Notes under the pieces: generated by a model | Database searches by the model: none | Seen by the model: the letters and a program-made list of their open reading frames with translations, nothing else | Told to the model about the DNA's origin: nothing | Shown: in pieces, positions 9,809 to 21,150 of the stretch | Layout of the letters: every line of letters starts with the position of its first letter | Position numbering within the stretch: position 1 is the first letter of the stretch | Position numbers and translations under genes: made by a program | DNA from: Neolentinus lepideus HHB14362 ss-1 | Lineage: Eukaryota; Basidiomycota; Agaricomycetes; Gloeophyllales; Gloeophyllaceae | NCBI GenBank assembly: GCA_001632425.1 | Contig: KV425571.1 | Span: 313,387 to 377,386 of the forward strand | DNA: 64,000 bases | Direction: 5' to 3'

Positions 9809-10659
9809 ATGTCTCTCGCTAAACTAACTTCCCTCTCCACCCAGACCCTCTCCCTCCTCCTCGAGCGGCAGCGTTTGCAAACTCTCTCCTCTACCACCGC
9901 TCCGAATACCAATGCGAAGCTTAGCCAAATCACCCGCAATCTTAATCAACTACGGAGCGGTATCCTCGAGTTGGAGAAGAACCAGGGTGCGCGGACGGAG
10001 GCGGTGAAATTATTGAGAAGTCAATATGAAAGGATGAGGGGTATGCTGGGCGAAGAGGGATCTGAGATTGAGAGGTGCTTGTCGTATTCGGCTGCTGAAG
10101 ACTTGGACTGAGTGCCCCGCAGTCTACAGGATGACCCGTCACCCCCGCCTCCCCCTGTCCCCCCACCCCGCTCGCCGTCTCCGCGGGCAGCCATGAAAGT
10201 CACCCAGTTCGCACCTTACACCGATGATCCTGAAGCTGGCCACGAAGAGGAGGAACCGCACGTTGTACTGCAGACCCAGCGCCGCATGATCAACGGTATG
10301 GATGTTTTGAGTTAGGGAAGAACAGTGCTGATGATGGCGGTGTTGGTTAGATCAAGACGCGCACCTGGACGTGCTCTCTTCGTCGATAAACCGGCAACAC
10401 CATCTTTCGCTGCAAATTAACGAGGAATTAGATGCACACACCGGTTTACTTGAAGATCTGGACACGGATCTGGATCGGACAGATAGTAGACTGGCCGGGG
10501 CACGACGACGGTTAGATAGAGTTGCCAAAGGAGCGAAGGAGAATAGTAAGTGTTGGTCATCTATTAGTGCGCTCATGCTCATTCACTGCAGGCTCGACGG
10601 TTATCATTGCGATACTCATTCTGGTTCTCCTCCTCCTTATTATTATTTTCAAAACATGA
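9809..10659 (+). CDS. SYN8: Syntaxin-8-like Qc SNARE
   Basis: Endosomal or late-Golgi t-SNARE acting in membrane fusion. Exons are 9809-10074, 10123-10295, 10351-10545 and 10592-10659, giving 233 aa. The N-terminal third is helical (LERQRLQTL). A Pro-rich acidic linker (PPPPPVPPP) follows, then the SNARE motif starting at DAHLDVLSSSINRQ and running to RRRLDRVAK, which aligns without gaps to human syntaxin 8. A C-terminal tail anchor (IIAILILVLLLLIIIF) ends with FKT. At the zero layer, where syntaxin 8 has Gln, this protein has His (ELDAHTGLL). A TGA at 10109 lies inside intron 1. The start at 9809 is the first ATG of the frame. Confidence 0.88.
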
Positions 10660-11380
10660 CAACGCAATTCTCGGACCAGCTACTTTTGCACCTTATACAT
10701 CCTATTCCCGCGGACGGACATCTGCTTGTATATTAATGCCCTCGACGTTTAATGACATAACTTATTTCTATGCAGTCATCTTCGAATATGTCGTGTCGAT
10801 GCTGCCTTCAAGGGTGGTACGATAGACGCCTAGTGTACAGCGTCATCATCGACTATCCTGTCCATGGGGTTGTGGAGGTGCCGAAGTTCGTTCCTCCTCT
10901 TCCTGACCACCCAAGATATTGAAGGCAAAGTATGAAGCCCTTGTAGAATCGCCGCTGTATATATCTCAAAGCTTTGAAGTTTTGGTGCGCCGTCGCGCTT
11001 ATTCATGGTGTTAACCAGTCGATTGTTGGCCATTTAGGTTCACTGGTTATGAAGCCAGTCCTGCACATTCGCATCTATACATTGATATTTCGTTTGGCAT
11101 TCTAGGTCATCGATTGCTTTGTGGGCAGGCGATGAATTCTTCGCGTATTCTTGGAGGTTACCTCGGCCCGTATCTATCAAGCTCGGATATCTGACACCAC
11201 AACATTGAAGGCCTTGTGGCTCAAAAGAACGGACTACACTTGGCAGAGGAACATTCTGGCGCATTATGCACATGCATGAGGACGACCGCCAGTACGATAG
11301 CGTAGCATGACATACGACAAGCAGAGGAAGTATACCGTAACGCTGAAGATTCCACCCCTCCTACATCGCATCACCCAGTG
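10660..11380. other. Intergenic; two short minus-strand frames
   Basis: 721 bp between a plus- and a minus-strand gene, so both 3' ends face each other. Two minus-strand frames (11273-11040 and 11033-10830) lie in tandem and are separated only by a stop and 6 bp. They show no known motif and no clear splice pair, so I do not call a gene. They may be 3' UTR. Confidence 0.35.
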
Positions 11381-12515
11381 TCAGTCATCAATTACGATAA
11401 CGTCTCCCGAGCCTGTCTGCCTCGACTCGACCTTATTTCGCTTCGCAATACCACTTCCAGCCGCCCCGTCGTCTTCGTCCAAAACCAGTGCACTGCTGTC
11501 TGGCCCTGGCCTCCGCTTTCGTTTCCGCGACATCGTTGACCCTTCGTCATCCGAATCGTCTATCGCAATTGCAGCAGACGCAGAGCGGCCAGCACCATCA
11601 TCGACTAAGGGTGTGGCTGTTCTAGAAGGTGCGGCTTTCGCTTTCCCGGGCGCTCGGGTGGTGGAACTCGCGCGGGAAGTGGCCGTTGAGGTGGATGGTC
11701 CAGGCGTTGAAGTCGACGCACGCGAAGCTGTGACAGACGGTGCTTTGGGTTTGGGTGGTGGTGCGGGTGGGCAGGCATATAGCCGCGTCCATTCTCGTGC
11801 TGTTCTGTTGTGCTGCTCCCGATTACGAGTGTACTCACTCGCGATCGAAGGTACTGGGATTCTGTTCAATACTAACCATATGAAGGTAAGCTGCATGTCT
11901 CACCGAGTGGATCCTCTAGAAACAAAAGCCGACTCGTGAGGAAAGCAATGCTATAAGCATTGCACATAAAGACGTACTAGGGTTGGGGTCTGTCAGCAAG
12001 GAGGACAGGGAAAGAACGACCTTGAATATCGACAGGGCTGGCGACCAATTGTGCTTCAGAATGTCTATGCATACGTTGCCTCGGTCGGAGATGTTCATGT
12101 GGTAAATACTAGAAAACATAGTCCCTAAGACGGCATTCGCGGGTCACAGAATGCATATAATCTTACCGCGTCGAAAACACAACCTTGGGCGCCATGAATC
12201 TTAGCACGTATCTGTAAGCCACAATAGCTCGTGGCATGCCACAATTGGAAACGTACGGATAATCCGGCGCAAGATGGATCTCAGCATTGAAAACACCACC
12301 CTCGTATACACTCCCTTCGGGTCCAGGTATCCCTGCCTTCCAGACGAAGAGGTTATCCGTAGGAGTGAGGGTTATACCGCCCATATCTTCTTTCTTCAGA
12401 TCGTTGATCTCGCGATGAATTCGCTTTAGCGTCATCTGAAGAACGGGTCAGTCACTTCATCGCTTTGAATAGGTAGAAACACATCACCTACAGCAGACGA
12501 GAGGCCAGGCGGCAT
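11381..12515 (-). CDS. Ubc4/UBE2E-type ubiquitin-conjugating E2 with long C-terminal tail
   Basis: Accepts ubiquitin from E1 on its catalytic Cys and passes it to substrates with an E3. Exons are 12515-12492, 12435-12257, 12199-12167, 12108-11978, 11915-11904 (12 nt) and 11853-11381, giving 283 aa. The UBC core (about residues 9-155) shows RIHREINDL, GPEGSVYEGG, DYPFMAPKV, IYHMNI, active-site NVCIDILK, WSPAL, LLTDPNPKDPLVP and AREWTRLYA, all in canonical order. The acceptor before exon 3 was chosen because it restores DYPF. The tail (about 125 residues) is Ser/Thr/Ala/Pro-rich, contains AIAIDDSDDEG and a KRKRR patch, and ends in GDVIVIDD, which resembles a SUMO-interaction motif. The 12-nt exon is needed to give KDPLV. 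Confidence 0.9.
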
Positions 12516-12795
12516 GTTGGGCAATTCTAGCACAGGTCAAGGTGAGATGAGAAGTTCAAGCGCCACCGAACGCAGCATGATCCACTGCCGTGGGAATTGT
12601 AACCACGTGGCACTATTCCCCTCAGTTCCCGACTCATGCGAGTCAAGCTGCGTCTCTTGCATGTTACCCTCATAGTCGATTTCTATTTTCCCTCAGAGCT
12701 AGCTTCTACAGAGACACAATGATACCTCGAATATAGGCCCAAAGATCGATATTTTATTCTTATACAGTAACACAGGCAACTCAAGACAAATCCAA

Positions 12796-14170
12796 ATGTT
12801 TGGGGAATCCGAGAGCGAGAGTCCTCGCGTCCCCAGCCCCTGGGACCCCTTCATTTCGGCGTCACCGTCGTCGTATCCGCTGGAATCAAACGTATGCAAA
12901 AGCTTCCAAATCCAAAAGCTCTCACCCGAAGCGGAAGACGTGAGTGATCTATATTGTCCTTGTCCCGTGGAAGCGCTGACTCTCTGAAATCCAGGGCAAC
13001 GTTGAATATAAGCTCCAGTTGCTCTCACCTTCGCCCGCGCGGTTCGCGCGTCTAGTGACACAGCTCAAATGGCGTCTCCTCGAAGGCGGCGGACAGGCGT
13101 ACTATGAGATCGGTGTAGCCGACTCGGGTGCGCTAATAGGGCTCCCGCGTGTGCAGCTGGAACAGTCTATCCAGACCCTGGAAGAAATGGCAGGCGAGAT
13201 CGGTGCAAGCGTCATAATCGTCAAAGAAATCGAACTTACAGGCAAGGACCGCGAGTGCATAAAGGAACTGCAAGCCACATCTGGCCTCTACGGGCGGAGG
13301 AACCGGAGACGCAACAAATGCTTGGTGCCGTCTGCTGATGACTCGACCGCTACTACCACGACCGAGTCAGACTTGTCTATCACAGATACCACTGACTTCG
13401 ACCAAGACGACGATGACGATGGTGAAGTTATTAGCCCACCTGCGTACTACTCCTCACTAGACGCGCTCGGCCTGGACGACGCGCTCGCACTCTTCTCTAT
13501 GGACCCCGAGCCCGATGTCTCCGACATTGGCGTCGAAGCGGATGTCGAGACCGAAGCAGACCCCAGTATCGTTGCCATCGACCTCGAAATAGCCGCTGTC
13601 TACAAGCCCCGGCCCATCCGCCGCCGCGTGCACACGTACGCGCACATCGATGCCATTGCCCGCGGCAAGCGGGGGAACGGGAAGAAGGCGAAGATGATCT
13701 TACCGTCGTCCGTGGAAGCCCTCAAGGGTAGCAAGACCGCGAAGGAGATCAGAGACGCGAAAGAGGCCAAGGCGGCGAAGCGGCAGGCTGCCCGGGACCG
13801 CAAGCGCCTGGAGAAGCAGAGGGCACTTGCGGAGCAGGATTATTTCTCGGGCACGCCGTTGTCCCTATTGGAGGACCAGATGCTCAAACTGGAGGACAAG
13901 GTAAACGATGAACTTATGCTCGCGCTCAGTACGCCGCACGTCGATTCTCAGGCCATGGACACGGCTGCTATATCCGGCACTCCAGTCGTCAGCGATGCGA
14001 ACGCCGATGATGTTGCGGCAGGCCCCACACAAGGCAGCCCGGAGGATGAAGTGCTTCCACCGCCAAATGACCAGAACGAGCCTCGGCTCATTGTCGAAGT
14101 GCTTGTCGTCCGCAAACTTTCACTGGAAGAAGCATTCCTTGATTTTGGCGGATTTTCTCTTTTACCATGA
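12796..14170 (+). CDS. Protein with GTPBP1/2-like N-terminal region, no GTPase domain
   Basis: Two exons (12796-12939 and 12995-14170) encode 439 aa. Residues about 45-140 (EDGNVEYKLQL, TQLKWRL-x-EGGGQAYYEIGV, LEEMAGEIGA) resemble the N-terminal region of GTPBP1/GTPBP2-type translational GTPases. No Walker or G motifs follow. Instead there is a Thr/Asp-rich acidic stretch, then a basic helical region (residues about 265-340, rich in Lys, Ala and Arg) and a C-terminal acidic part. Fungal relatives lacking the G domain would fit, or the N-terminal module has been reused. Role unknown; ribosome association or RNA quality control is only a guess from the module. Confidence 0.6.
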
Positions 14171-14640
14171 TGTCAGATGAACAAGCGCTGCATATGATCA
14201 ATAAACGTGTATAATAAAGAACTCGACTTACCCTTGGACTTCCATATTCACACTTCTGTTTGTATATTCACCACTAGTACTCGCCTCGTATATATCTTCA
14301 TTAGAAGACGTATTTGCGTGTCACATATGTCCACACGGATCGCAAGAAAACCGCAGAGGCAACCAACATCGTTGTCATTAGCCAAATGTCGTAAAATACT
14401 TGACGTTGGGTATAACCATCTGAATGCCGAACGGCAGTCTACCCTTTATAATACCCAGAAGTGTCTGCTTCAACCTATGTTAGAGATAATTTGCACAAGA
14501 GGGGACAATCTACTCACATAGATACTACTCTTCAAGGACACGATTCACTTGAATCTTGTGGATCCCATCCTTAGAAAACAGCGCTGGAGGAATTAGAATG
14601 ATATCAGCGTCACTGAAAACAGAGACAACGAAGATAGTGA
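14171..14640. other. Intergenic, convergent 3' ends
   Basis: 470 bp between converging genes, moderately AT-rich, with no supported gene. An ORF at 14207-14521 has no motif and no splice context. Confidence 0.4.
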
Positions 14641-16395
14641 TTACGTGATTTCCTTCTGGGACTTGACGAGGATGGAAGCGTGGTTCGTTACGCCCTCGAT
14701 GCGGGGGTAGGCATTCAAGTTCTTGTGCAGCGTGATCTGGAACACCGACGCACCTCCTTGCCTGCAAATCCGAAGAGCACACTCACCAACGCCGCACGGT
14801 GAAACAAAATTATCCCGACTCACCGAGAGGTGATCGTCGAGTAGGCCAGGAAGAACACCCAGATCCTGTACCACCGTTCGCCGTACTTTTCGATGACCTT
14901 GTCTTTGTTCGACACCCAATTCTTGTACCACCTGAAGATGGTCGCAGAGTAGTGTACGCCGAGCACGTCGATGTTCTTGACCTCGAACCCGGCCGCCTCC
15001 ACCTGGTTGACTACCCACCCAAGCGAGCAGCTAGCGTCCGCGCCGGGAAAAATATACTTATTCATGAACAAGCCCCTGCGCGCGAAACTCGGTGACTATC
15101 TCAGATCGGGCCGCTAACAAAGCCTACCAAATGAGGTCCTCGTATTGCCATGCGGGGCGGATACCGGCCACTTGGAGGACGAAAATGCCGTTGTCGTCCA
15201 GGAGGTCGTACATCTGCCTGAGGAATGTACCGTAACGGCGAATACCAACGTGCTAGGACAGCCACGTTCAGTACAAACGATGCATCAGCCGTGCCGCATA
15301 CCTCCGCCATCTCCAAAGACACGATCTTGGTGTAATGCCCAGGTCCGCCCGGGATCTCCCTGTAGTCCATGCAAAGGATCCTCGCCTTGTCGTGCGTCAC
15401 CCCCGCGTCCTTGATCCTCTCATTCCCGAACTTGGTCTGGTTCTTCCCGAGCGTGATACCCGTCACATCGCACCCGTAGTTCTTCGCCGCAAACGCTGCC
15501 AGGCTGCCCCATCCACAACCGCAGTCCAGGAGACGGTCCTCGTCTGTCAGCCTAAGCTTCTCGCACACCACCGAGAGCTTGTTGGTCTGCAGCTCTTCCA
15601 AACTCTCCTCACGAGTCAAGTCCTGCACGATCCCGGACGTGTACACCATGCTCGGGCCCAAGAACCTGCCAATATTCCCGTCATCCACCCGCTTTCCTCA
15701 AACTGACCACTTACCATTCGTAGTAGTCGTCCCCGCCTAAAGCGGTCATCAGACTCTGCCAACCGAAATAGCCGACAGCAGCAACGTACGATCGTAGTGG
15801 CCGCGGACTTGCTCCTCGTCCTGGCTCCGCGTGTGGAGAATAACATCGGGGACGAGGTTCATGAACACGTATTTGAAGAGTTCGGGCGTGAACACCATCT
15901 TTGCCCAGTCGTGGCGCTGCTCCATGATGTCCAGCACATCACCTGGGTGCGAACGCGTCCGAGTCGAGTGCATACGCGTCAAATGATGGACGTACCGTTG
16001 AACTCGGCTTTGCCGTCGAAAAACGCGTCATGGAAGACCTGCATGGGTATTTTCTCCTTACCCTTGAACTGCGCGCGCAATTCTGGGTCCTTGATCGTGA
16101 TGTACTCTTCGATGTCCTTCCCAGGCAACACGACCTTGTCGTTCTTCCTCGCTCCATACATACTCATAACCGTCCAGTACACCACAGTTATGGGTATGCC
16201 AAGCAGGGCGACCATGAACAGATACGTTTTGAATCCGCCACGGTTAACCAAGGGCAGAATGCGCTTCACGAGCCATGGCACGCCAAGAACGAGTGCGGCA
16301 AGATGGAGGTTGCTGAAAGACCCGTTGCCCTCTGCAAGACCGACGAGAGGTGCATTTTTGATAGCGGGCGTCGTCGTTACCTTTGCTGAAGACAT
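14641..16395 (-). CDS. MTS1: Sphingolipid C9-methyltransferase
   Basis: SAM-dependent enzyme of the cyclopropane-fatty-acid-synthase fold that adds the C9 methyl branch to the sphingoid base of fungal glucosylceramide, in ER/Golgi membranes. Exons are 16395-15996, 15942-15790, 15736-15715 (22 nt), 15665-15302, 15252-15128, 15075-14824 and 14761-14641, giving 478 aa, the usual family size. Two hydrophobic segments lie near residues 30-85 (LAALVLGVPWLV and FMVALLGIPITVVYW). The SAM-binding motif is LLDCGCGWGS. Other family blocks are GDDYYEW, YTSGIVQD, SLEMAEHVG, FVLQVAG and GVHYSATI. The start MSSAKVTT at 16395 is preferred over an upstream in-frame ATG at 16464. It is about 13 kb from a predicted SPT small subunit. 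Confidence 0.95.
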
Positions 16396-18561
16396 GAGTA
16401 CTCCAGTCAACAGTTCCAGCTGGCATTTTATGGAAAATTCGTATGGAGGTCCTAAAAACAACAATTATTTATTATTATAAAATTAGGATCCCTTGATACG
16501 TTTTCCCTCTAGTTGCAGTCCGCTACATTGCTATACTGTGCTACTAGTCCTTGGGCTGTGACACTAGATTTTCTCTATACACCGCGGGCAAGGCATTTTG
16601 TAATCTGTGATTAAATGGTGATTATGCGGATTAAATAACGAAAATAATCAAGATAAACTCCATTAGCATATGCCAATATTATACCTAATTAACTCCGTGA
16701 TTGATTCAAGATGATCAGATGATCATACCAGACTTCATCTGAAAGTCATTGTTGCAAGCCAGAGTATAGTATGATAAAATTGAATGTGTACTGTAAGAGT
16801 GTATTTGATCTATATTTTCAGATGACCTCAATTGAGCATATGTTGATCTTATTGTGACTCAGAATAAAATCAGCATACAATCAGAGAATCAACATATAAT
16901 CAGAGTAAGATCAGCAAGGTTATAGTAAGAGATATTGTAAATTTCATATTATCACTATATGTCCTACTAGTACCATGCAATCTAGCATCCTATTCTAGCT
17001 ATCTTCGCACTAAGACTGAGGTCTACAAGCAGAATGAATTGCAGATCCAACTGAGCATAAAATCACCATATTATAAGTTATTCAATCGCTATATAATCAC
17101 CATTTAATCGCTGAATACAAGATACCATGCCCGCAGTGATATTTCCGGCTCAGAATCCTTCAGGTTGCTGGAAACTACTGGCGAAAGAAATTAGAGTCAT
17201 CGACATCCGCTTCGGAAGAAATTTGGTAGTAAGTTACCGAGAGATAAATAGTCTATAAATTACCGGTAAGTTAGTGTAAGTTATCAGGACCGACGTGAGT
17301 TACCAGTACTGTCAGAGACCTAGTAGTCGGACACCCTACACTGTATGCCTTGCCCTACCTGCTATATCCCTCGTATCAGTTCCATTCCACCTGCAAAATG
17401 TCGGCATACATTGTGTCTATCATTCCCAAGTAGCTCTGTATTTTTGTGTACGATACAGCTGAGTGTAGAAATATTCTATTTTTGTCATAGCCTTTGGAGC
17501 AGAGGACTATGTACTCGGACAGCGTATATAGCACCTGTTTCTGCATCCCAACCCAGCCTTAAACTTTGCATACCATGTCCCCTAATATGCTGGACTATGG
17601 TTCAGTACATTTGAGGGATGAATGAGAGCATAAACAGAGGATACAAATTGTGCCTAAACCCCAATATCATGCAAGCTGAGGAACATTCAGGTTGTATCTA
17701 CTGCAGGACACAGCTACTCTCATCCTAATGCTACTTAGACTTCATCATTTAGGTCAGATAGATGATACACACAGCCCAAATGAGCCAATCCCCAACTGAC
17801 ATCGACATCTTCCTTTTAGTTTTTCACCCCTCCACTTCTGCTGCAGATGCACCTTGACCCAGGTCCCCAATCCCCCACCGCACTGACAAAATTAATGAAA
17901 AAATACCTTTGAGTACCTTCACTATATCTCAAACCACTCACATAGCTTCTTGAGGCCAGCAGTCAGAGAGGACACAATAAGAGGCTTTGAAGTCGGGGAG
18001 GTCCAGTTGACTGACATTTCACAAGTGGCCATCTTGTCGGCCTCATAACGATGATAAATGGAGATCAATTTTGTTGTTCAGAGTCTCGTATGAGAGCCAA
18101 GATCATGTAGAATTGAATAGAGTGCACCCGGAGACAGCACGACGCCATGGTGGATGGCGAGAATGAGAGGACTGTAGAAGGTGGCGGCGCGCAGAACGCG
18201 AAACATCAAAAACGGAGAACTCCGACAGCGACGCTGACGATAACTCGGTCAGTTTTCAGCGTTTCCTCGTAAAACTTAGCAGAAGTGTTCACTCGAACTA
18301 TAGCTTTCAAATGATATATAAATTGCAATCTAATATTAGCTAAGGAGCGAGCAAAAGCCCACTGTCCGAGTAGGCAGTGTGTCCGACTACCTGATCCGCG
18401 ACAGTAAGTTATCGACCTGGATTTTCCCGAAGCTAATTATATTCGACACGTCGCTTACTGCGCACTCGCGTGCGCAACACGACTATAACAAGTCTATTAT
18501 ACCCTTCTGTCTGAACGCTTAAACTGGGCTCGGATTCGACCAGAACTTGACACAGAATTCA
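16396..18561. other. AT-rich gene-free stretch with inverted ends
   Basis: 2.2 kb without a supportable gene. 16600-17300 is AT-rich with many related TTAATC/ATCACC/AATCAGC and AGTTACC words. A 12-bp sequence GTAGTCGGACAC at 17323-17334 is present inverted at 18379-18390, enclosing about 1.07 kb; this may be an old transposon remnant or chance. ORFs such as 17345-17614 show no family motif. The last few hundred bases probably include the YIF1 promoter. Confidence 0.4.
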
Positions 18562-20010
18562 ATGGCAAACTACTACTCTCGTTCGCCCCCACCATTGCAG
18601 CACCCAGTGCCAACACACCCAACATACATTCCTGACCCGCCATCTACACCTGTCTCGCCGCAAGGCTACCAGCGCTATACCAGTTCACCCCCTGGACCCG
18701 TACCACCGCAACCACTATACGTCCAAGCAACATATGCACCACAATTCCGAGCCCAGGGCCATGCTCCGCAGGCGCACTTCCAGCCGGTACCAGGACCGCA
18801 AGGGCCCGTAATTCCTGACATTGCATCGGCTTGGGGAGTAAATCCAGCAACAGCGCAGTTTGGCATGCAGTTAGGACAGAGTGCGGTGGCGGCAGGGCAG
18901 GAGTATGTCCAAAAAAACGTGCGTATCCCCTTGATCGAATGGTTTGCTAGAGCGATTGACGTGTGGAATAGTTCGGCGGGCTCATTCCGCTAAGTTCATT
19001 GAAGCAGCATTTTAACGTGTCCAACCACTATGTCATGCACAAACTCCGCATCCTGCTCTTCCCTTGGCGGCATGGTCCTTGGACAAGGAAAGTGCGGCGA
19101 TCCGAGCAAGGTACGACAGAATGGCAGCCTCCTCGGGACGACGTGAATAGTCCCGATCTATACATTCCTCGTACGTGACTTTCGGTTGCAGTTGTTGTAG
19201 AACGGGAGCCGCTGGCAGCTTTTGAACCAATGGTACCACGTGACTCCTAAAGGTGCGCGAATAGTCGAGGAGACGGGCTGGCGCTGGCTTTAGCGGCCTT
19301 CTGCTTAATGCATGTTGTAGACCATGCACATGCGCGGCGCAGTGGGGTATTCCCAGAGGACTCCCAATGGACTGGAATGGCTCTCATTGCTAGCCAGCTT
19401 TATCTTGATGTGCAATGCCTCTGACCATCTTTACCAGTGATGGCTATGGTCAGCTATGTCCTCCTCTCAGCATTCACAGCCGGTGTCCAGTCGCGCTTCG
19501 ACCCGCGCATCCTCGGCGTCTCGACCTGGAAATCCATCGTTGTCGTCCTGGTCGACTTCCTCTTCGTCAAGCTCGGTTGTTACTTCCTCAACATCCAAGG
19601 CTCCAGCCCCGTCACGGACCTCATTGCGTACGGAGGCTACAAATTCGTTGGGTACGCTCCTTCTCTTTTTTCTAAGCAAGCCGGTTGAACTGATTGTCAT
19701 ACGTAGGGTCATCGTGACCCTGCTCGCAGGGCTATTGGGCTCTGGGACGTGGCTGTACGTCCTCGTGTTTGTCTACACCTTCTGCTCGACGGCGTTATTC
19801 ATGGTGGGTGTGAGTTTGTTCATTACACCCACGTCTGATAAGTGACTGTAATAGCTCCGGTCGCTACGGTCTGTGGTGCTGCCGGATATTGTTAACGCTC
19901 CTGCGACGGTCGGAACGGTGACGCAATCGCAGCGGAGCCGGCGGGTCACGTTCCTGTTCTTGGTGGCCACGTCGCAAATTGTTTACATGGGAGCCCTAGC
20001 TAGAGTGTAG
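18562..20010 (+). CDS. YIF1: YIF1-family ER-Golgi transport protein
   Basis: Multi-spanning partner of Yip1 in ER-to-Golgi vesicle transport. Exons are 18562-18941, 18995-19170, 19438-19651, 19707-19803 and 19855-20010, giving 340 aa. The N-terminus is Pro/Tyr/Gln-rich and cytosolic. The family block FGMQLGQSAVAAGQEYV leads into FNVSNHYVMHKL and LFPWRH-x-PW, then DLYIP. Four to five membrane segments follow (YVLLSAFTAGV, SIVVVLVDFLFVKLG, VTLLAGLLGSGTWLYVLVFVY, and a C-terminal FLFLVATSQIVYMGAL). The first donor is GTTTGC at 18942; it was chosen because it alone restores the frame into SLKQHFNVSN. Intron 2 is unusually long (267 nt) for this locus. Confidence 0.92.
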
Positions 20011-21150
20011 GGGGCAGACACCTCGCATTGCACACGGTAATATAGCGTATCATTTCCGTTCACGCACGACTGTGTTATTTTCCCCGCCGTCACAGAAATG
20101 TTTTATGTCCGGTCAAAACGCACGAGGCACCATCGGCATTTTTATGTTCGAGTCGGTCCTGAAGATTGACTAGCGTCTCTGGAATCTGACATCTGAAATA
20201 TCCCTCGCGCTCGGCTCTCTCCACATTGATTCCTAATCTGTAGGTACGTACGGTTACGACTGTGTCATAGAAAGAAGCGGCGAGCTCGCTATACCTCATG
20301 GACTCTCTTCTGCGAGTCGGCATCCCGAGACCCTCTTCCAAACTAGTGCCGGTCTTCTGAATTCGAACCGGTCGCAGTATACCGCATCGCTTCTATGATA
20401 TATATAGTTCCCTGAACCATGTAAAAACAGTCTTGGTGGCAATTCCACAGGTCCCTGTCTCAATTGACTAATACATGGAGGTGAGTATCGCGCGGGACGA
20501 CCGGCTTTGCGGGGGTGACTGTAACGATTTGCAGAGTTTCTAGGACAGTCGTCGCGACGTTTACGTCAGTTGTACTGCGTGTAGTCAGCGATGAATCGAT
20601 GACATATTGATACTCGAAACCTCGAAAATACCGATCTCTGCGCCGCGAAGGTGGCAAACTACACATGAATCCACAACGTTTCCTAATTCAGAGAGGCTTC
20701 GGGCCTCCGCTGACGTAAGCTACGCTTTCCTCGAGGTGACAAGCGTGTTCGGCAAAATGAGAATGTTTTCTGCGTATTGCATGCTAGAAACTGAAGGCCT
20801 ATAATAATAATGACTTGTCTTCTGGTCCGAACAGGCGATGTCGAAGCGATATGACATGAGTTAGCTAAACTTTGCCCGATGACTTGTCTCTGATCTTGCT
20901 CCCGATCTTCTTCGCTTGCCAGGAACAATAACTACACTGCGCCTTTGGTATAGCTTCCTCCGAACGAATTTACGAAGAACATGCATCGTTTTCAGTAACA
21001 ATAACGCCACTCTCGTTGGCGTGGAGCAGGTTTCAGATCCAGGGTGCTGATAAACTACTGACCGTTTCACCCGACAACCCATGGAATATAAATGCGCAGA
21101 ACTAAGTTCAGCGAGCTTTTTCAGCATAATATCCCGTTTGCTGCCCTGAC
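20011..21150. other. Intergenic upstream of P450
   Basis: 1.14 kb with a few minus-strand frames (20341-20090 and 20666-20460) of mildly coding-like composition but no motif, domain or convincing splice series. I treat it as promoter plus unassigned sequence. A small or decayed minus-strand gene is possible. Confidence 0.35.

Noticed and set aside
9942..10203. Minus-strand Pro/Gly-rich ORFs
   Set aside because: Reverse of the SNARE linker; no independent support.
11307..11939. Plus-strand 210-codon ORF
   Set aside because: Antisense to the E2 tail, whose frame is supported by the UBC core and splice sites.
15797..16480. Plus-strand 227-codon ORF
   Set aside because: Antisense to the first exons of sphingolipid C9-methyltransferase.
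17345..17614. ORF in AT-rich spacer
   Set aside because: No motif, no splice context, and it overlaps a possible repeat remnant.
20090..20666. Minus-strand hypothetical gene
   Set aside because: Composition is mildly coding-like, but no convincing start, splice series or motif.
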